Shown piece after piece: positions 39,855 through 51,380 of a stretch of 64,000 nucleotides of DNA. The notes under the pieces were generated by a model. It was not told where the DNA came from, did not search any database, and saw only the letters and a program-made list of their open reading frames with translations. Source of the stretch: Huiozyma naganishii CBS 8797 (taxonomy: Eukaryota > Ascomycota > Saccharomycetes > Saccharomycetales > Saccharomycetaceae); NCBI RefSeq assembly GCF_000348985.1, contig NC_035929.1, positions 310,001-374,000 of the forward strand, read 5' to 3'. Each line of letters starts with the position of its first letter. Position 1 is the first letter of the stretch. The translations under genes were made by a program, and so were the position numbers.

Positions 39855-42776
39855 TCAGTTTTGTTCTTGCACCTCGGGCGTTTCCAGCCGCTCAGATATG
39901 TCGTTTTCCGATATCTCTTCGGGCAATTTTGAGGACGCATCACATAATTCCGCAGAGTCTGCTAAAAACGCGTCATTGACTATGAAGTTGATGTGCCCCA
40001 CTAAATTTTCCATATCGTTGACAGCGTTAGCACTAATGGTACGATAATCTTCCGGGTACACAATTGCAGAGTTTTCCTCTGGTAACTCCTGATATTGAGG
40101 GTTTCGAATCAGCGTTTTCTCCATGTACTTTCCGAAAAGATTCTTCAAATCTTGCAAAGTGGTGCCGGCGCTGATATTTTTGATCAAGAACGCGTTATTT
40201 TGGCCACTATGTTGCGCACCGGTTGCAACATCGTCGTTTAGTTTTACATTAATCAAGTGGGTGGTGGTTTTGGCTAAAAAGTCTTGCATCTTACGCTCCT
40301 TTTCCAATAGTTTAAACGACTGATACAATGGGGCAATTTCACTCAACGAAAATATTGGTTTGGCACTGCTTCCATCGTCATTTTTCTTGACAAAAACAGA
40401 TCTCTTCGGTTCCGGGTCTTGCGCCTCGGAATACAAATTATAAGCCTTCGCCAATTCGCGAATGAAGAGTCTCTGCGGAGGTTTCATCGGCTTGAAATGT
40501 AAACTCGATTTTCCTTCATTATCCATGAAATTGTTCAAGGTTTCTTCAATCTCTCCACACCATTTGTTTTGTCTGATATAAGTTGATATTGTGGACTCGG
40601 TAAACGGAAATTGAAGTTCTTCAAAAGTGGTAGCCTTGCTGGCAAGACCCTCCAGCCGTGTACCTTCCTTTTCCTTCATTGCGGAGCCATTGGCAACTTT
40701 ATCTGTAATACCAAACGCTTCTTTTAGTTGTCTGTGCCTCGTATATGCTTCACATTCTTCATCACATTCTAAGCGCTCAGTAAACAAGCTGGAGCTTAGA
40801 GTAGAAGTTGCACCGCAAGTTACCTCAACCTCTTTTCTACCGCATGGACACCTTATCTTTACCAGTGCAATACAGAGGATGTCGGGGCACGTTAGTCTTC
40901 CATGGCATGATTTACGGCATTTGTGAGCACAGTTTACAGGAGGCTTGTTGCAAACCTGCTTACATGTAGCCTGGCATTGACCAGGTAAGTGACATGTCTT
41001 TTGGCAGAAATGGTGACAATTTGGTAACGGCTTCCCACATGTCTGGCCACAAGAGACATCTTTTTGGAAACATATTGTTCTCACTCTCGAGTTTTTACCA
41101 CACTTGCACGGTTTGAAAACAGTGGCCGTACAAGGAGGGCACGGCTGATCTAGCGGGTGGCAAGCATGTGGAATCGGTTTGTGCCCACATTCTGAAATAC
41201 CTTCCACCACTTTAATACATGGGTGGCGACAAGAGGGGAGCTTGGTGCCACATCTCACAGGTGCCGGTACAATCGTTTTGCCACATGGACAGACCAAATC
41301 ATTGGAGTCACTTTCAAGACATGGTGGACATTTTCCAGGGTGACATTTTCTCTGGCATTGATGTTGTCCACAGGATAACGTTAAGTTGCAAGCTTTTAAG
41401 CAAACGTGTTCAGCCTCCATCAAGGTTTCATCATTAACATCCTGAAACCGGGAGCTATTTTTCCGTCTTTCCTCAGCAGCTGGCCTCCCAGAACAGCACC
41501 TCTCGGCACATTTATGTCTCCGGCAAGATAACAGTGATTCGCATTTCAGTTGGCAGTGTGGGGCACCTTGGAATCCACAGGGAACAAGGAAGGTGTTCCT
41601 TTCACAAGCACATTTGACTTTGTCAATTTGTATGCACGGGTCCATACAGGGTCCGTCATGGCATTGGAATGGGCATGTATGTTTACCGCATTTTAATAAT
41701 TTATCGCAGCGACTCTCACAATGAGGAATTGGGTCAATACACCGACGCCTAGCTTTACCTAGAGCTTGCAGTGGAGTTTTTCCACATGAACAAGTTTTCA
41801 GATATTTCGGGGAGAACGGACACCTCTTGGTCCCTGTAACGGTTGGAGGAGCAATACACTCTTCAAAGAAGGAATGTTGACGGCACGAATACTCCACACT
41901 TCTAATGTCTTTACATGCATACACGCCGATCCACTCGTCACCGTTAGCATTTTTAGATTTTCTGCCAGTCACATTAACGTCTTTACATTTAATTGAGTTA
42001 CGCGTATGCTGGCCACAATAACAGCTGATCGATACGTCATCGCCCTCTTTTACTGTCAAATTTTCGGGACAAGATCCACAAAGACCCGAGTGGCAAATCT
42101 TTTGGCATCTGTGTATACCACAAGGTAATAGTGAGTTGCATGGCTCATTACATTGAAACAAATTCCTACCTCTTCTGCCTTTCGTTTCAAAGCAGGGGAT
42201 TTCCTTTGTCGCTTTCCCACATCTACACTTTACGCTGGTGGTTCTGAGGCATTCCGGATGTGGACCTAAATGGCAAATCTTGGAACACCCATGGATACAT
42301 ATCTTTGCATCACATGTTTGTCCACAGGAATTTGGATCCAGTGGGTTCGGTTCTGGATTTACCACTTTGCCACACCAGCAAGTAGGTCTGTTTTTCGTTG
42401 GCACTTTCTTATTCACAAGATAGCAGTTTGGGCATTTCCATATTCTATCAACAGTCTTGTCAGTAGATTTAATGGCCCACTCCCTAACACAATCGTAATC
42501 AAATACACGGTAGCACTTTCTGCAGGCAAACATTTTGCAGGTATAATCCATTTCCACTGTACAGATCATACAAGTGTACAAGTCACCTTTGGCAATTTCA
42601 CGGACAGCTCTCTCATAGTACGGCAAATCTTGATCCTCTTCTGTATCGCTTGTAGCTATCTCCTCCTCTTCTTCTTCTGAATAGGTAATATTTGCCTCAG
42701 TGGCTGAATCTTCATCATCACTGGAAAAGTTCAGCACCAGAGACTTCGGATCTGGTTTTCCGTCATCAGCGATCAT
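39855..42776 (-). CDS. FAP1: NF-X1-type zinc-finger protein Fap1
   Basis: 973 residues against 965 in S. cerevisiae. An acidic N-terminus precedes a RING-variant domain (CMICTVEMDYTCKMFACRKCYRVFDYDCV, residues about 69-97), then a long array of NF-X1 cysteine/histidine fingers (for example CGIHRCQKICHSGLCGSCP and CGKHTCPFQCHDGPCMDPC), and a C-terminal R3H-like region (RLFIRELAKAYNLYSE). Fap1 binds Fpr1/FKBP12 and is the yeast NFX1 homolog; it is implicated in ubiquitylation on stalled ribosomes. The sequence shows every finger largely intact. Confidence 0.95.
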   Translation of the reverse strand: MIADDGKPDPKSLVLNFSSDDEDSATEANITYSEEEEEEIATSDTEEDQDLPYYERAVREIAKGDLYTCMICTVEMDYTCKMFACRKCYRVFDYDCVREWAIKSTDKTVDRIWKCPNCYLVNKKVPTKNRPTCWCGKVVNPEPNPLDPNSCGQTCDAKICIHGCSKICHLGPHPECLRTTSVKCRCGKATKEIPCFETKGRRGRNLFQCNEPCNSLLPCGIHRCQKICHSGLCGSCPENLTVKEGDDVSISCYCGQHTRNSIKCKDVNVTGRKSKNANGDEWIGVYACKDIRSVEYSCRQHSFFEECIAPPTVTGTKRCPFSPKYLKTCSCGKTPLQALGKARRRCIDPIPHCESRCDKLLKCGKHTCPFQCHDGPCMDPCIQIDKVKCACERNTFLVPCGFQGAPHCQLKCESLLSCRRHKCAERCCSGRPAAEERRKNSSRFQDVNDETLMEAEHVCLKACNLTLSCGQHQCQRKCHPGKCPPCLESDSNDLVCPCGKTIVPAPVRCGTKLPSCRHPCIKVVEGISECGHKPIPHACHPLDQPCPPCTATVFKPCKCGKNSRVRTICFQKDVSCGQTCGKPLPNCHHFCQKTCHLPGQCQATCKQVCNKPPVNCAHKCRKSCHGRLTCPDILCIALVKIRCPCGRKEVEVTCGATSTLSSSLFTERLECDEECEAYTRHRQLKEAFGITDKVANGSAMKEKEGTRLEGLASKATTFEELQFPFTESTISTYIRQNKWCGEIEETLNNFMDNEGKSSLHFKPMKPPQRLFIRELAKAYNLYSEAQDPEPKRSVFVKKNDDGSSAKPIFSLSEIAPLYQSFKLLEKERKMQDFLAKTTTHLINVKLNDDVATGAQHSGQNNAFLIKNISAGTTLQDLKNLFGKYMEKTLIRNPQYQELPEENSAIVYPEDYRTISANAVNDMENLVGHINFIVNDAFLADSAELCDASSKLPEEISENDISERLETPEVQEQN

Positions 42777-43073
42777 AACAGCAATATTTTCCCTGCTTTA
42801 ATTTCTGGATGAAATAGCCCGCCCAAAAGTGCTTTTGGTCAAAACCGTTTTACCTAGTGATATTTAGTACTAGATGCAACACAGTGAAAATGAAAAAAAT
42901 TTCATTACGTACTTTAAAAATACGTCAAAAAAAATGAATTCTAGATCTTGCAGTAGTCACCATAGCAACGGGAGGTCAGTGGATGACTATTCGATTCTAC
43001 GTGATGTGAATTCCGCTTCTCGGGTATTGCAGGATCACGTACGGAAATAAACAGTGTACATATTAGCTTACCT

Positions 43074-44570
43074 TTACAAAGTCCTTTCGAAGCAAACTGC
43101 AAAGAACCCAATGCCACCATCCTCTCTTGGTAATGCTCTGATGCAACCGTCAGCCATTTCCTGGCAGTTAGAGGATTCAGAATCCTCTCTGAACACTTGT
43201 TGAAATTCATCCACAAGCCCTCTTCTTTCCCATGTGGGTATCACCTTTGATCTTGGGGCAACTCTCCACCCCGACTCCTTCACCTTCTTGTCCAAAAGAA
43301 GGTCTATGACCACACGCTCGTTTTCTTCGGCGTGTATAGAGCATGTGCTGTAAACTACTTTAGTAGCTTGTGGGAAGCTCAGAGCATATTTGACTATTTG
43401 AAACTGGAAAGAGGATAATTTGGACAGACGTGTCTTCAAATTATCATCCAATTCTTGCTCCTCTTGTTCCTCAGGAACAGCATCAAGTTCACGTTCTTCT
43501 TCTTCTTTCTCCTCGTCAGTCTTTTTGTGGTTTATCGAATCGATGTATTTTCTACCAAAAATACCACTACCAGAACAACTTGGGTCGACAATCAGACCAT
43601 TGACGTTGGGGCAAGCTTGAGGTGTTGCCAATTTGGTGAAATCACCGACAATAACTTCGATTTCTTTCGAACAGCCTGCTATTTTGATCATTTTATTCAA
43701 CACCTGAGCTCTCTCTGGATCCTTCTCAAATGCATAAATTTGTACCTTTGGCTTCTCATCTGCCGTCTTGTCCTGAAACATGTGAGCGGCTAAGTGGGTG
43801 GTCTTATTACCTGGTGCAGCACAGGCATCAATAACGATGTCATCGGATTTTGGATTCAAGATATGGGCAGGGAAGCAGGATGCTCTATCCTGAATAATAA
43901 TCTTGCCCTGCTTGTACAATTCGTGAGACGTAATTTTATCCTGTGGATGGACACAGAATAGATTGGGAATGTACTCATCGTAATAAATACTCCCGGGTAC
44001 AACGTCCTTCCAGGAGTCCACTTTTTCCGTAAATTTCTTTCTCAATTCTGTCACAACTGACTGAACTGGTTTTTCTGCAGTGCAACGCAGAGGATTGACC
44101 CTGAACCACCTCACAGGCGTGATATCGTTGGTCAAGTCGTCTGAGTCTGTCAATTGAGACAGATCCTTCACTTTCAGCTTCACCTTCATTTTTGCCAATT
44201 CTGCATTTAGACGCGTCTTGTACTTCAGCACGAACATCTTGATAGGGTGTTTCCCCATCTGTATTCTCTTGCTTTTAGACAGCAGTAGATCGTGACACAA
44301 CAGCAACAGGGTGAGTCTCTGGAAGACGGGCGCACCTTTCTTCTGTGGAACTTCATCCAGTATCTTGGATTTTTTCATCACCTTCTCCAAAAACGGTTTA
44401 TACCTCCAACACGAGCTTACAACAGCGTATATATGTTTCGGATTCGTCTTCACTTTGAACCGTTTGCAGCTGTTCAACACAAGCGTCTGCAGCGACCCTG
44501 AAAGTTTGCCCTTCGCATCCTGGTTCTCAATGGATTCCAACACCCACGTAGCATCCCTGTAGAAATCCAT
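43074..44570 (-). CDS. RCM1: 25S rRNA cytosine-C5 methyltransferase Rcm1
   Basis: 498 residues against 490 in S. cerevisiae. It makes m5C2278 in 25S rRNA (human NSUN5). SAM motif I is [18 protein letters not shown], the first catalytic-type cysteine is in [13 protein letters not shown], and the second in [16 protein letters not shown]. An N-terminal RNA-binding region with [11 protein letters not shown] is conserved. The start [12 protein letters not shown] matches the family and fixes the ATG at 44570. A strong PAC plus RRPE pair lies just upstream. An acidic Glu-rich insert at about 370-385 is species-variable. Confidence 0.96.
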   Translation of the reverse strand: MDFYRDATWVLESIENQDAKGKLSGSLQTLVLNSCKRFKVKTNPKHIYAVVSSCWRYKPFLEKVMKKSKILDEVPQKKGAPVFQRLTLLLLCHDLLLSKSKRIQMGKHPIKMFVLKYKTRLNAELAKMKVKLKVKDLSQLTDSDDLTNDITPVRWFRVNPLRCTAEKPVQSVVTELRKKFTEKVDSWKDVVPGSIYYDEYIPNLFCVHPQDKITSHELYKQGKIIIQDRASCFPAHILNPKSDDIVIDACAAPGNKTTHLAAHMFQDKTADEKPKVQIYAFEKDPERAQVLNKMIKIAGCSKEIEVIVGDFTKLATPQACPNVNGLIVDPSCSGSGIFGRKYIDSINHKKTDEEKEEEERELDAVPEEQEEQELDDNLKTRLSKLSSFQFQIVKYALSFPQATKVVYSTCSIHAEENERVVIDLLLDKKVKESGWRVAPRSKVIPTWERRGLVDEFQQVFREDSESSNCQEMADGCIRALPREDGGIGFFAVCFERTL

Positions 44571-44640
44571 GCCAGCGGCTCTTACCTCGCCCAATCTGAT
44601 ATCAGAATGAGAAGGGATCTACCGCTTCAGATCTCTTCAA

Positions 44641-44678
44641 CTCATCGCGAATATATTATTTGCCTCGAGAATTTTTCA
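44641..44678 (-). promoter_or_regulatory. PAC and RRPE motifs upstream of RCM1
   Basis: On the - strand GCGATGAG (44641-44648) is an exact PAC core, preceded by TGAAAAATT (44670-44678), an RRPE-type site. They lie about 70-110 bp before the ATG, the standard arrangement for ribosome-biogenesis genes. Confidence 0.65.
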
Positions 44679-44922
44679 AAAGAAGAATTGATTACTGTAA
44701 GCACCAGTGAAAAACCCGCACAGGTTTGCGAAAGAGGAAAAGTAAAAAAATAAATTTTGGAAAATAAAACTGGTATTGAATTCCTCCTTGAGCACACAGA
44801 GGAACCATTTTATTACATTCTTGGATTGTTTGGGTCCGCTTAGAGGCGCTTCTTGGTGGATACGTCACGGTCGCAAGTAGCTCCTACTGTACCCACTTTA
44901 AATTCAAAAAAAAAAGGCGATT

Positions 44923-47004
44923 ATGACGGAACCGTCGGTGAAGAGGGAGAACCCCGACAGTCAGAAACCCGCTGAGTCGTCAACGCACTCTAAGAGGCAG
45001 ATGATTGTCGCTCCTTGCGCTCCGAAGCTTCGTTATACGCCCTTGAAGACCGGTTTATGCTATGATGTCAGAATGAGATACCACGCCAAGATATTCACTT
45101 CATACTTTGAATACATAGACCCGCACCCTGAGGATCCCAGAAGAATCTACCGTATCTATAAAATCCTCGCTGAAAACGGGCTGATTACTGATCCCATGTT
45201 GAGTGGTATAGATGACATTGGGGACCTGATGCTGAAAATCCCAGTGAGGGAGGCCACATCTCAGGAAGTCTTGGAGGTGCACTCCAAAGAACATTTGGAA
45301 TTTATCGAGAGTGTGACGAAAATGTCTCATGATGAATTGCTCAAGTCCACGGAAACAGGAGACTCGGTGTACTTCAACAACGATTCATCTTCTAGCGCAA
45401 AACTCTCCTGTGGCGGTGCCATCGAGGCGTGCAAAGCTGTTGTGGAGGGCAGGGTCAAGAATGCATTTGCGGTGGTAAGACCGCCAGGCCACCATTCGGA
45501 ACCGGAGTCGGCAGGTGGGTTTTGTCTGTTCAGTAACGTTGCAGTGGCATCCAAAAATATCTTGCGGAACTACCCAGAGAGTGTGAGGAGAATTATGATC
45601 CTTGACTGGGATATACATCATGGTAACGGTACCCAAAAGGCATTCTACGACGATGACCGCGTTCTTTACATTTCTCTGCATAGGTTTGAACTTGGGAAAT
45701 ATTACCCAGGGACAGCACAAGGTCATTACGACAAAACAGGTGAGGGGAAGGGAGAAGGTTTCAATTGTAATATTACCTGGCCCGTCGGTGGCGTTGGTGA
45801 CGCAGAGTACATGTGGGCTTTCGAGCAAGTGGTGATGCCAATGAGTAGGGAGTTCAGGCCTGACTTGGTGATTATATCTGCCGGGTTTGATGCCGCTGAT
45901 GGGGATACTATTGGCCAGTGTCATGTGTCTCCCAGCTGTTATGGTCATATGACACATATGTTAAAATCTCTGGCCAACGGCAATTTATGCGTTGTTTTAG
46001 AAGGTGGATATAATCTGGATGCCATTGCTCGAAGCGCACTGAGTGTTGCGAAGGTTTTAATTGGCGAACCTCCTGAGGAATTGCTAGATCCGGTAAAGGA
46101 CCCTAAACCTGAAGCTATTGAAATAATTAACAAAGTAATAAGACTACAGTCCAAGTATTGGAAATGCTTTCAAAGAAGGCACGGCAACTCCGGATGTACG
46201 TTTGAGAAACATATGACCGAGAGTATATCCACGGACAACTTCCCCTTGCAGTCGGCAATACGTCAACAGCAGTTCAGCGCTCTGTCGAAAGAGTTCGGGT
46301 TTGTCAAGTTTCCTTTGTTTGAAATGAAACTATCTGATGACACGGTGATATGCTCGCCAGAAGTGTACAACAAAGATACAATAATAATTTTAGTAAGAGA
46401 CACTCCGGAAATATGGGCGAAGCGAGACGTCATACAGGGCACTATCGACCCGTCAGCTTCCATAATAACGGATGCCGCGTTGGCATTCATCAAATGGGCT
46501 ATGGAGAGGAACTATGGTGTTATTGATGTGAATATCCCACAGTCGCTGTTTGAACAAGACAATTATTCTGCTATGATAACTGCACAAGAGGTCATGTCGT
46601 TTATGTGGGACAACTATATCAGATTTTTTGGCAGTGCCTCTAAGATAGCTTTTGTGGGTGTCGGTGATGCATGTTCAGGAATTGTGCATTTGTTGGGCCA
46701 TAGGGATACAAGGAGTAAAGTCAAGTCCGTAATAAACTTCATTGCACAAAAGACTTTGAAGCCTCTGATACCCTTGGTCGATGAGACGTTAGGTGACTGG
46801 TATTTCAAAAATTCCCTGGTATTCTCTGATAAAAATCATGCGTGTTGGGGAGACAACGAAAATGAGAACAAGAAGCCAAGAAAAAAGTTTGGTCGCGTGC
46901 TGAGGTGTAATTCTGATGGTTTGACGAATATTATTGAGGAAAGATTCGAAGAGGCAACTGATTTTATGTTGGATTCCTTCGAGGAATGGAGTGAGAGTGA
47001 TTAG
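44923..47004 (+). CDS. HDA1: class II histone deacetylase Hda1
   Basis: 693 residues against 706 in S. cerevisiae. Zinc-dependent deacetylase of H3 and H2B, working in the HDA complex with Hda2 and Hda3. The deacetylase domain covers about 45-390: RPPGHHSEPESAGGFC (from 186) carries the catalytic His pair, DWDIHHGNGTQ the zinc ligands, and SAGFDAADGD the third ligand. The C-terminal Arb2 domain (about 440-680) that docks Hda2/3 is present. Position YNL021W between RCM1 and ARK1. Confidence 0.97.
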   Translation: MTEPSVKRENPDSQKPAESSTHSKRQMIVAPCAPKLRYTPLKTGLCYDVRMRYHAKIFTSYFEYIDPHPEDPRRIYRIYKILAENGLITDPMLSGIDDIGDLMLKIPVREATSQEVLEVHSKEHLEFIESVTKMSHDELLKSTETGDSVYFNNDSSSSAKLSCGGAIEACKAVVEGRVKNAFAVVRPPGHHSEPESAGGFCLFSNVAVASKNILRNYPESVRRIMILDWDIHHGNGTQKAFYDDDRVLYISLHRFELGKYYPGTAQGHYDKTGEGKGEGFNCNITWPVGGVGDAEYMWAFEQVVMPMSREFRPDLVIISAGFDAADGDTIGQCHVSPSCYGHMTHMLKSLANGNLCVVLEGGYNLDAIARSALSVAKVLIGEPPEELLDPVKDPKPEAIEIINKVIRLQSKYWKCFQRRHGNSGCTFEKHMTESISTDNFPLQSAIRQQQFSALSKEFGFVKFPLFEMKLSDDTVICSPEVYNKDTIIILVRDTPEIWAKRDVIQGTIDPSASIITDAALAFIKWAMERNYGVIDVNIPQSLFEQDNYSAMITAQEVMSFMWDNYIRFFGSASKIAFVGVGDACSGIVHLLGHRDTRSKVKSVINFIAQKTLKPLIPLVDETLGDWYFKNSLVFSDKNHACWGDNENENKKPRKKFGRVLRCNSDGLTNIIEERFEEATDFMLDSFEEWSESD

Positions 47005-47247
47005 TGGAGATACGTTGTTCGTTATTTAATTTACAAAATGAATATACTGATACGTAAACGGTGTCTATGCATGTTAAAAAGTAATTTTATACTTGATGAA
47101 TTTAGATGGCAACTCCTTTTCGGCGGAAAGACATTATGATAAGTTTATTAGACATTGCACACAAAATAGATTTCCTTGATGAGGGTCTTGAGTCACCAAT
47201 TAGGTCATGCCAAAAAATAGGTGCAACACTCACTTCTGCATGTGTGT

Positions 47248-49026
47248 TCATTTACTATTGATAGCATCGCTTATATCTTGTACTCTCTTGCCAGATAGAA
47301 ATGCGGGTTTTGAAGGTAAGACTGGTCTCAAACGATCCGGTTTATGAGGGACTGGCGGACCCTTAGGGGCCTTGCGCGGAGTAGTTGAAATGCTTCTTGA
47401 CACAGGCTCAGTTGTATTTTTACCCTTATCTTTCTCTTTCAACTTCTCCATCATTCTCTTTCTGACCTCTTCTTTCGAAAAAACTTTTTTTGGTCCTGAA
47501 CTCTCCTTGGATTTCTCGTTAGCTTTGGTAATGTGCTTTAAATCAGTGTCATTTTTGGGGTTGAAAATAGATACTGATCTCCTGCCACCAAGCCTTTTAT
47601 TGGCATTAGGAGGCAAGTTAATGGAATTAATGATGTTATCATCAATAGAGCTTCCCTCAGTGTCATCATCTTCCGATGATGATGATAAGTCAATATCTTC
47701 AAGCACGATAGGTTTGTTCAGTACTTGTCTCTGTGATTTCTCTGGAAGAGCGGGGGTTTGAGGTTGATTGTTCAAGTTGTGTTCATAATACTTTCTGTGG
47801 CTATTCAAAGCCATAGGTTTTAGTGCCCCCGAAGAACGAGATCTGGATAGGACGGGCATATCAGCACCTTCCAGGCTCTCATTTGAAAGTGGGTCACCAG
47901 AACCTGTTACCATGTACAATTGGGGTGCCTCTATCTGACTTGGAGTTTGTTGCCGGCATACTTTAACCTGTTGTTGCTGTCGTAATTGTAACTGCAGTTG
48001 CTGTTGCTGTATTTGGACTGTAGAAGTATTAGTGTTGTTCATTATTGAATGCAAATGTTGAATGTTATTCGATGCGTCGGTCATATTAGGTTTCAAGTAG
48101 AAATTTATAATTGGACAAGATATGTTCTTCATATCAGAAAGTTCTTTGACCACATCGTATATGTTTGGTCTGTGATTGGGTTGCACCGCCAGCAGTTTAC
48201 TAATTAGATGTCTCAATCGATCACTATAGGCAGGGAAAGCTGGAAATTCGTACCTGGAGGTTAAAATACCAGCTTCTCCAGATTTTTCGAAGGGTGTTGT
48301 ATAATAACAAATCTTGTATAAAAAGACACCAAGAGCCCAAATATCTGATTTCTCGTCAATTGGAAACCCCCTCGACATGTCTATCATTTCGGGTGATCTG
48401 TACTGTGCAGTAGTATTTCTCATGATATCATTTTGTACCAAAGCTAGCTCTTGCGGATTGGATGGTGGCCTGATTGGGCCACTAACAGAACCAAAATCGC
48501 ATAGCTTGAACTCATTATTTTTGGAGAGCAAAACATTTTCTATCTTGATATCTCGGTGTACCAATGGAGGTTGTAAGGCGTGCATTGCAGCAACCCCCTG
48601 TGATACAGACCACATGATATTTACGACCTCTGACTCCTTCAGTCTATTCTGCAACCTAGAATTTAAAAAGTTGATTAATCCACCATTCTCACAGTATTCC
48701 ATTAATAAGAACACCTCATAAGTCCCGTTTTGAAAACTAGATTTAGCTGCGTGAGAGTCGATGTAAGACACTACACACCGATTATTCCTTAGCAATTTCA
48801 TAGCATCCACCTCCGCTCTGAGGACATTGAGGCTCGGCTTATCAGGCACGATAACTCTTTTCAAACACGCAATGTTCGTGCCAGAAAAGGGGTCTATTGG
48901 AGAGATGGTAGTTTGATAGATCTGTGCAAATCCCCCAGCAGTCAAATACTTGATAATCTGGACCTGGTGTGATCCTACAGTCAAAGTCGTCCCCTGTGGG
49001 TACGTCGATATATTTGGTTGGTTCAT
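47248..49026 (-). CDS. ARK1: actin-regulating kinase Ark1 (Ark/Prk family)
   Basis: 592 residues. Serine/threonine kinase of the Numb-associated type that phosphorylates Pan1, Sla1 and epsins to disassemble endocytic coats. Glycine loop LTAGGFAQIY (about 29-38), catalytic VHRDIKIENVLL (about 155-166), DFG in KLCDFGSVSG, and the family's APE-region QYRSPEMIDM. A glutamine-rich stretch follows, and a C-terminal proline motif (KGPPVPHKPDRLRP) binds the Abp1 SH3 domain. Gene order (YNL020C) favours Ark1 over its duplicate Prk1 (YIL095W); only one copy is in this window. Confidence 0.93.
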   Translation of the reverse strand: MNQPNISTYPQGTTLTVGSHQVQIIKYLTAGGFAQIYQTTISPIDPFSGTNIACLKRVIVPDKPSLNVLRAEVDAMKLLRNNRCVVSYIDSHAAKSSFQNGTYEVFLLMEYCENGGLINFLNSRLQNRLKESEVVNIMWSVSQGVAAMHALQPPLVHRDIKIENVLLSKNNEFKLCDFGSVSGPIRPPSNPQELALVQNDIMRNTTAQYRSPEMIDMSRGFPIDEKSDIWALGVFLYKICYYTTPFEKSGEAGILTSRYEFPAFPAYSDRLRHLISKLLAVQPNHRPNIYDVVKELSDMKNISCPIINFYLKPNMTDASNNIQHLHSIMNNTNTSTVQIQQQQLQLQLRQQQQVKVCRQQTPSQIEAPQLYMVTGSGDPLSNESLEGADMPVLSRSRSSGALKPMALNSHRKYYEHNLNNQPQTPALPEKSQRQVLNKPIVLEDIDLSSSSEDDDTEGSSIDDNIINSINLPPNANKRLGGRRSVSIFNPKNDTDLKHITKANEKSKESSGPKKVFSKEEVRKRMMEKLKEKDKGKNTTEPVSRSISTTPRKAPKGPPVPHKPDRLRPVLPSKPAFLSGKRVQDISDAINSK

Positions 49027-51001
49027 GCAGTATTAAAAGAAAATATGATTTCTGTGGAGGAAGAATTCGACAACTGGTGAGGCTTTAATCGTGCAGAAGT
49101 CCGTGACTTTTCTAAAGGAAAGGGAGTTCAACCGATCGGAGGAACCTGCCAACCTTTAAAAAGATCCAAATTCGGCAATCTTTTCCTCGAACAAAAAGGA
49201 AAAAACTATCGTTGTGCACGATGTGACGTGTTGTTGCTCTCCACTTGGAGAATGATTGCGAGTCGGAGGTTTATACTACCAGGACCTCCCCTATACGCAG
49301 TTGCCACATCGGCGCAATGCCAGTCGATGAGAACTCTGTGGAGGTTTTTTCTTTATATACGGATCAAAATACTTGCTAGTTATAGGGGCATCCCAGCCTT
49401 GAATATCTTTTTTCACTGTGATATGCAGGAGAGTGGCTATGCTCAGCCGGGCATGACGTAGGGCAGGTGCAGTAAAGACACTAAGTAATCAGGCAAATGA
49501 ACGTATAGGGTGTGGAAAATGTCTATTCTAAATCGAAGCTTTTTCCTTTTTTGGCATCCGCCCATTAATCAAAAGCCACTAGAATCGAGTCGCATTATAG
49601 GAAGCACTGTGACTTAATGACACATCATAGCGAGAAAGGTGTGCATCTTTAGGGGGGCGGGTGTAGTTAAAGCGCTAAATTTTGGACTTTGTTTTCCAAC
49701 ATCGCTAAGCTATCCGAAGATTATTGGACAAGTAATATTGTGGCAGCTTAACTAGAAAAATGTTTACCAGTTTTTAGCGTGTCTTGGTATTTCGTGAAAC
49801 TTCTCTCTCGTTATGGACTTATTCTTTTACATTACTCTTAAAACACAGTTTAGTCTAGGTACTAAGATTCCATTCAAGTCCGTGACGCTTTCCCTCACTC
49901 TGGTCCCATGTGCGAATACAATATTCCTGTTCCTATTGAGCAATCGCCTCGTTCCGTTTGTATACTCCTCAAAAGATTTGAACACAATGATGAAAACGAA
50001 CTATGATTGACCCCTGTCCGAACTGTCCAGCATCACTGTCCCATACGTCCGGCTGAAGAACGTAAGCATTGTTAACTAGCTAATATTGTGCCTAAGAAAA
50101 TAGGGATTCGGCGACCATCATAAGACCTTTGACCTGGACCAATTGTGTTTTAGATCTTCTTTTAACATCACTATATTATTACGTGGGTTAGATCCTAGAA
50201 GTAAACGCCTCTAGTTACTCACATGAGTGTTTGCCTTACTAAGCAACAAAAAGCGGCCGAAAGGTATTGATAATCTATTAGTCCCAGTGTTTTGACGTCC
50301 GACTGTGTGAGAACACTAATCTGACACTTTTTGACGTGGCAGAATATTGCCAAAAAACAGCAGTTTTAGAAATGTTGTGTGCGTTGGTGCATTGATAACT
50401 ATGACACCTGCATGAACTATGCCAATGGATGCTGCTTGAACCAAAGGTTCTGAAGTACTTTTTTCAACAACCTGACTGAATTTTCGTCACCCTTACATAA
50501 TTTTGAAGAATTCCCTCTCATTCACTATTTTCTACTTCTTGTAGTTTAATTTCTTAGGGGTAGAGCAGCGGGCTCTGGATATGATTCGCCTGATAACAAT
50601 TGCCAATAGTTCCCTAAAATATTCCAAATTTATGTAACATTGTGAGGCAGTTCATTCTCCACTAGTAGTTAAAGCTATAAGCCTTCTCTACTTTGGTTGG
50701 AAGTAAGGATAACTGGGGCGTATTTAACAAGGTAAATCAGGATTTGTAATTGTTCTTTAAGCTCCTTTACCTTCCACCACGCGAACAGAAAAGAAGAAAA
50801 ACCGTTTGAAGCGTTTTCTAGTGCCTCAAATCTGCTTTCTCTGTACGATTTACAATAAATACCACTTAGAGTGCATTGCATTGCTCCAACAACCTCCTTT
50901 TTACAATAATACGTTGTTTTACTGAATGCTGTTTAGGTCGGCGCTTATTTTTATAATTTAAAAAAATAAATTGTTTCAGTCAATGATTCTGGAGTTCTCA
51001 A
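49027..51001. other. 2-kb gene-poor interval
   Basis: Only short frames of random composition were seen. The left part is the ARK1 promoter. An ORF of 68 codons at 50,675-50,881 (- strand) has no recognisable family. The interval may contain eroded copies of the neighbouring fast-evolving gene, since its relic starts at 51,002, but none could be recognised further left. Confidence 0.45.
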
Positions 51002-51190
51002 GGTAACAACACGGCTATACGGGAAACTGGGACTAAGCAACAGGTATCAAAGAAAGTACACCGCCATAAGAACTCAAATAGGTAAGTGTATACAGTACGG
51101 GAGTCAACTAAGACACAGCATTAGGACCACCCGAGAAGCAGTGTGCGGGAAGTAATGGGGCGCTCAATACAGAAAGAATGATCTTCTTAC
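51002..51190 (+). pseudogene. inverted relic of the downstream 632-residue gene
   Basis: This stretch is about 80% identical by eye to the reverse complement of about 51,600-51,777, inside the gene at 51,381-53,279. Landmarks include acacggctatacgggaaa and gtacaccgccataagaac. Translated on the + strand it gives VTTRLYGKLGLSNRYQRKY and RTQIGKCIQ before a TAA, against VTTRLYGKLELINGYQKKY and RTQIGECIQ in the gene. No start or other part remains, so it is a decayed, inverted partial duplicate. Confidence 0.75.
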
Positions 51191-51380
51191 TACAAAGAAA
51201 CAGGGTGGGTTAGTTACAAACCTGGACGCCGTATGGCATAGTACCAATTCGAACCGAAAAAGAAAACAAGATTTTTAGAATGGGGTGTTCAGATTGGTAG
51301 TTGATTTTTGATAATAGAATAAAAATAAAATGGATAGCTAATAACGATTCTGCTGCAGATCTCTATACTCGGTAAGAAAA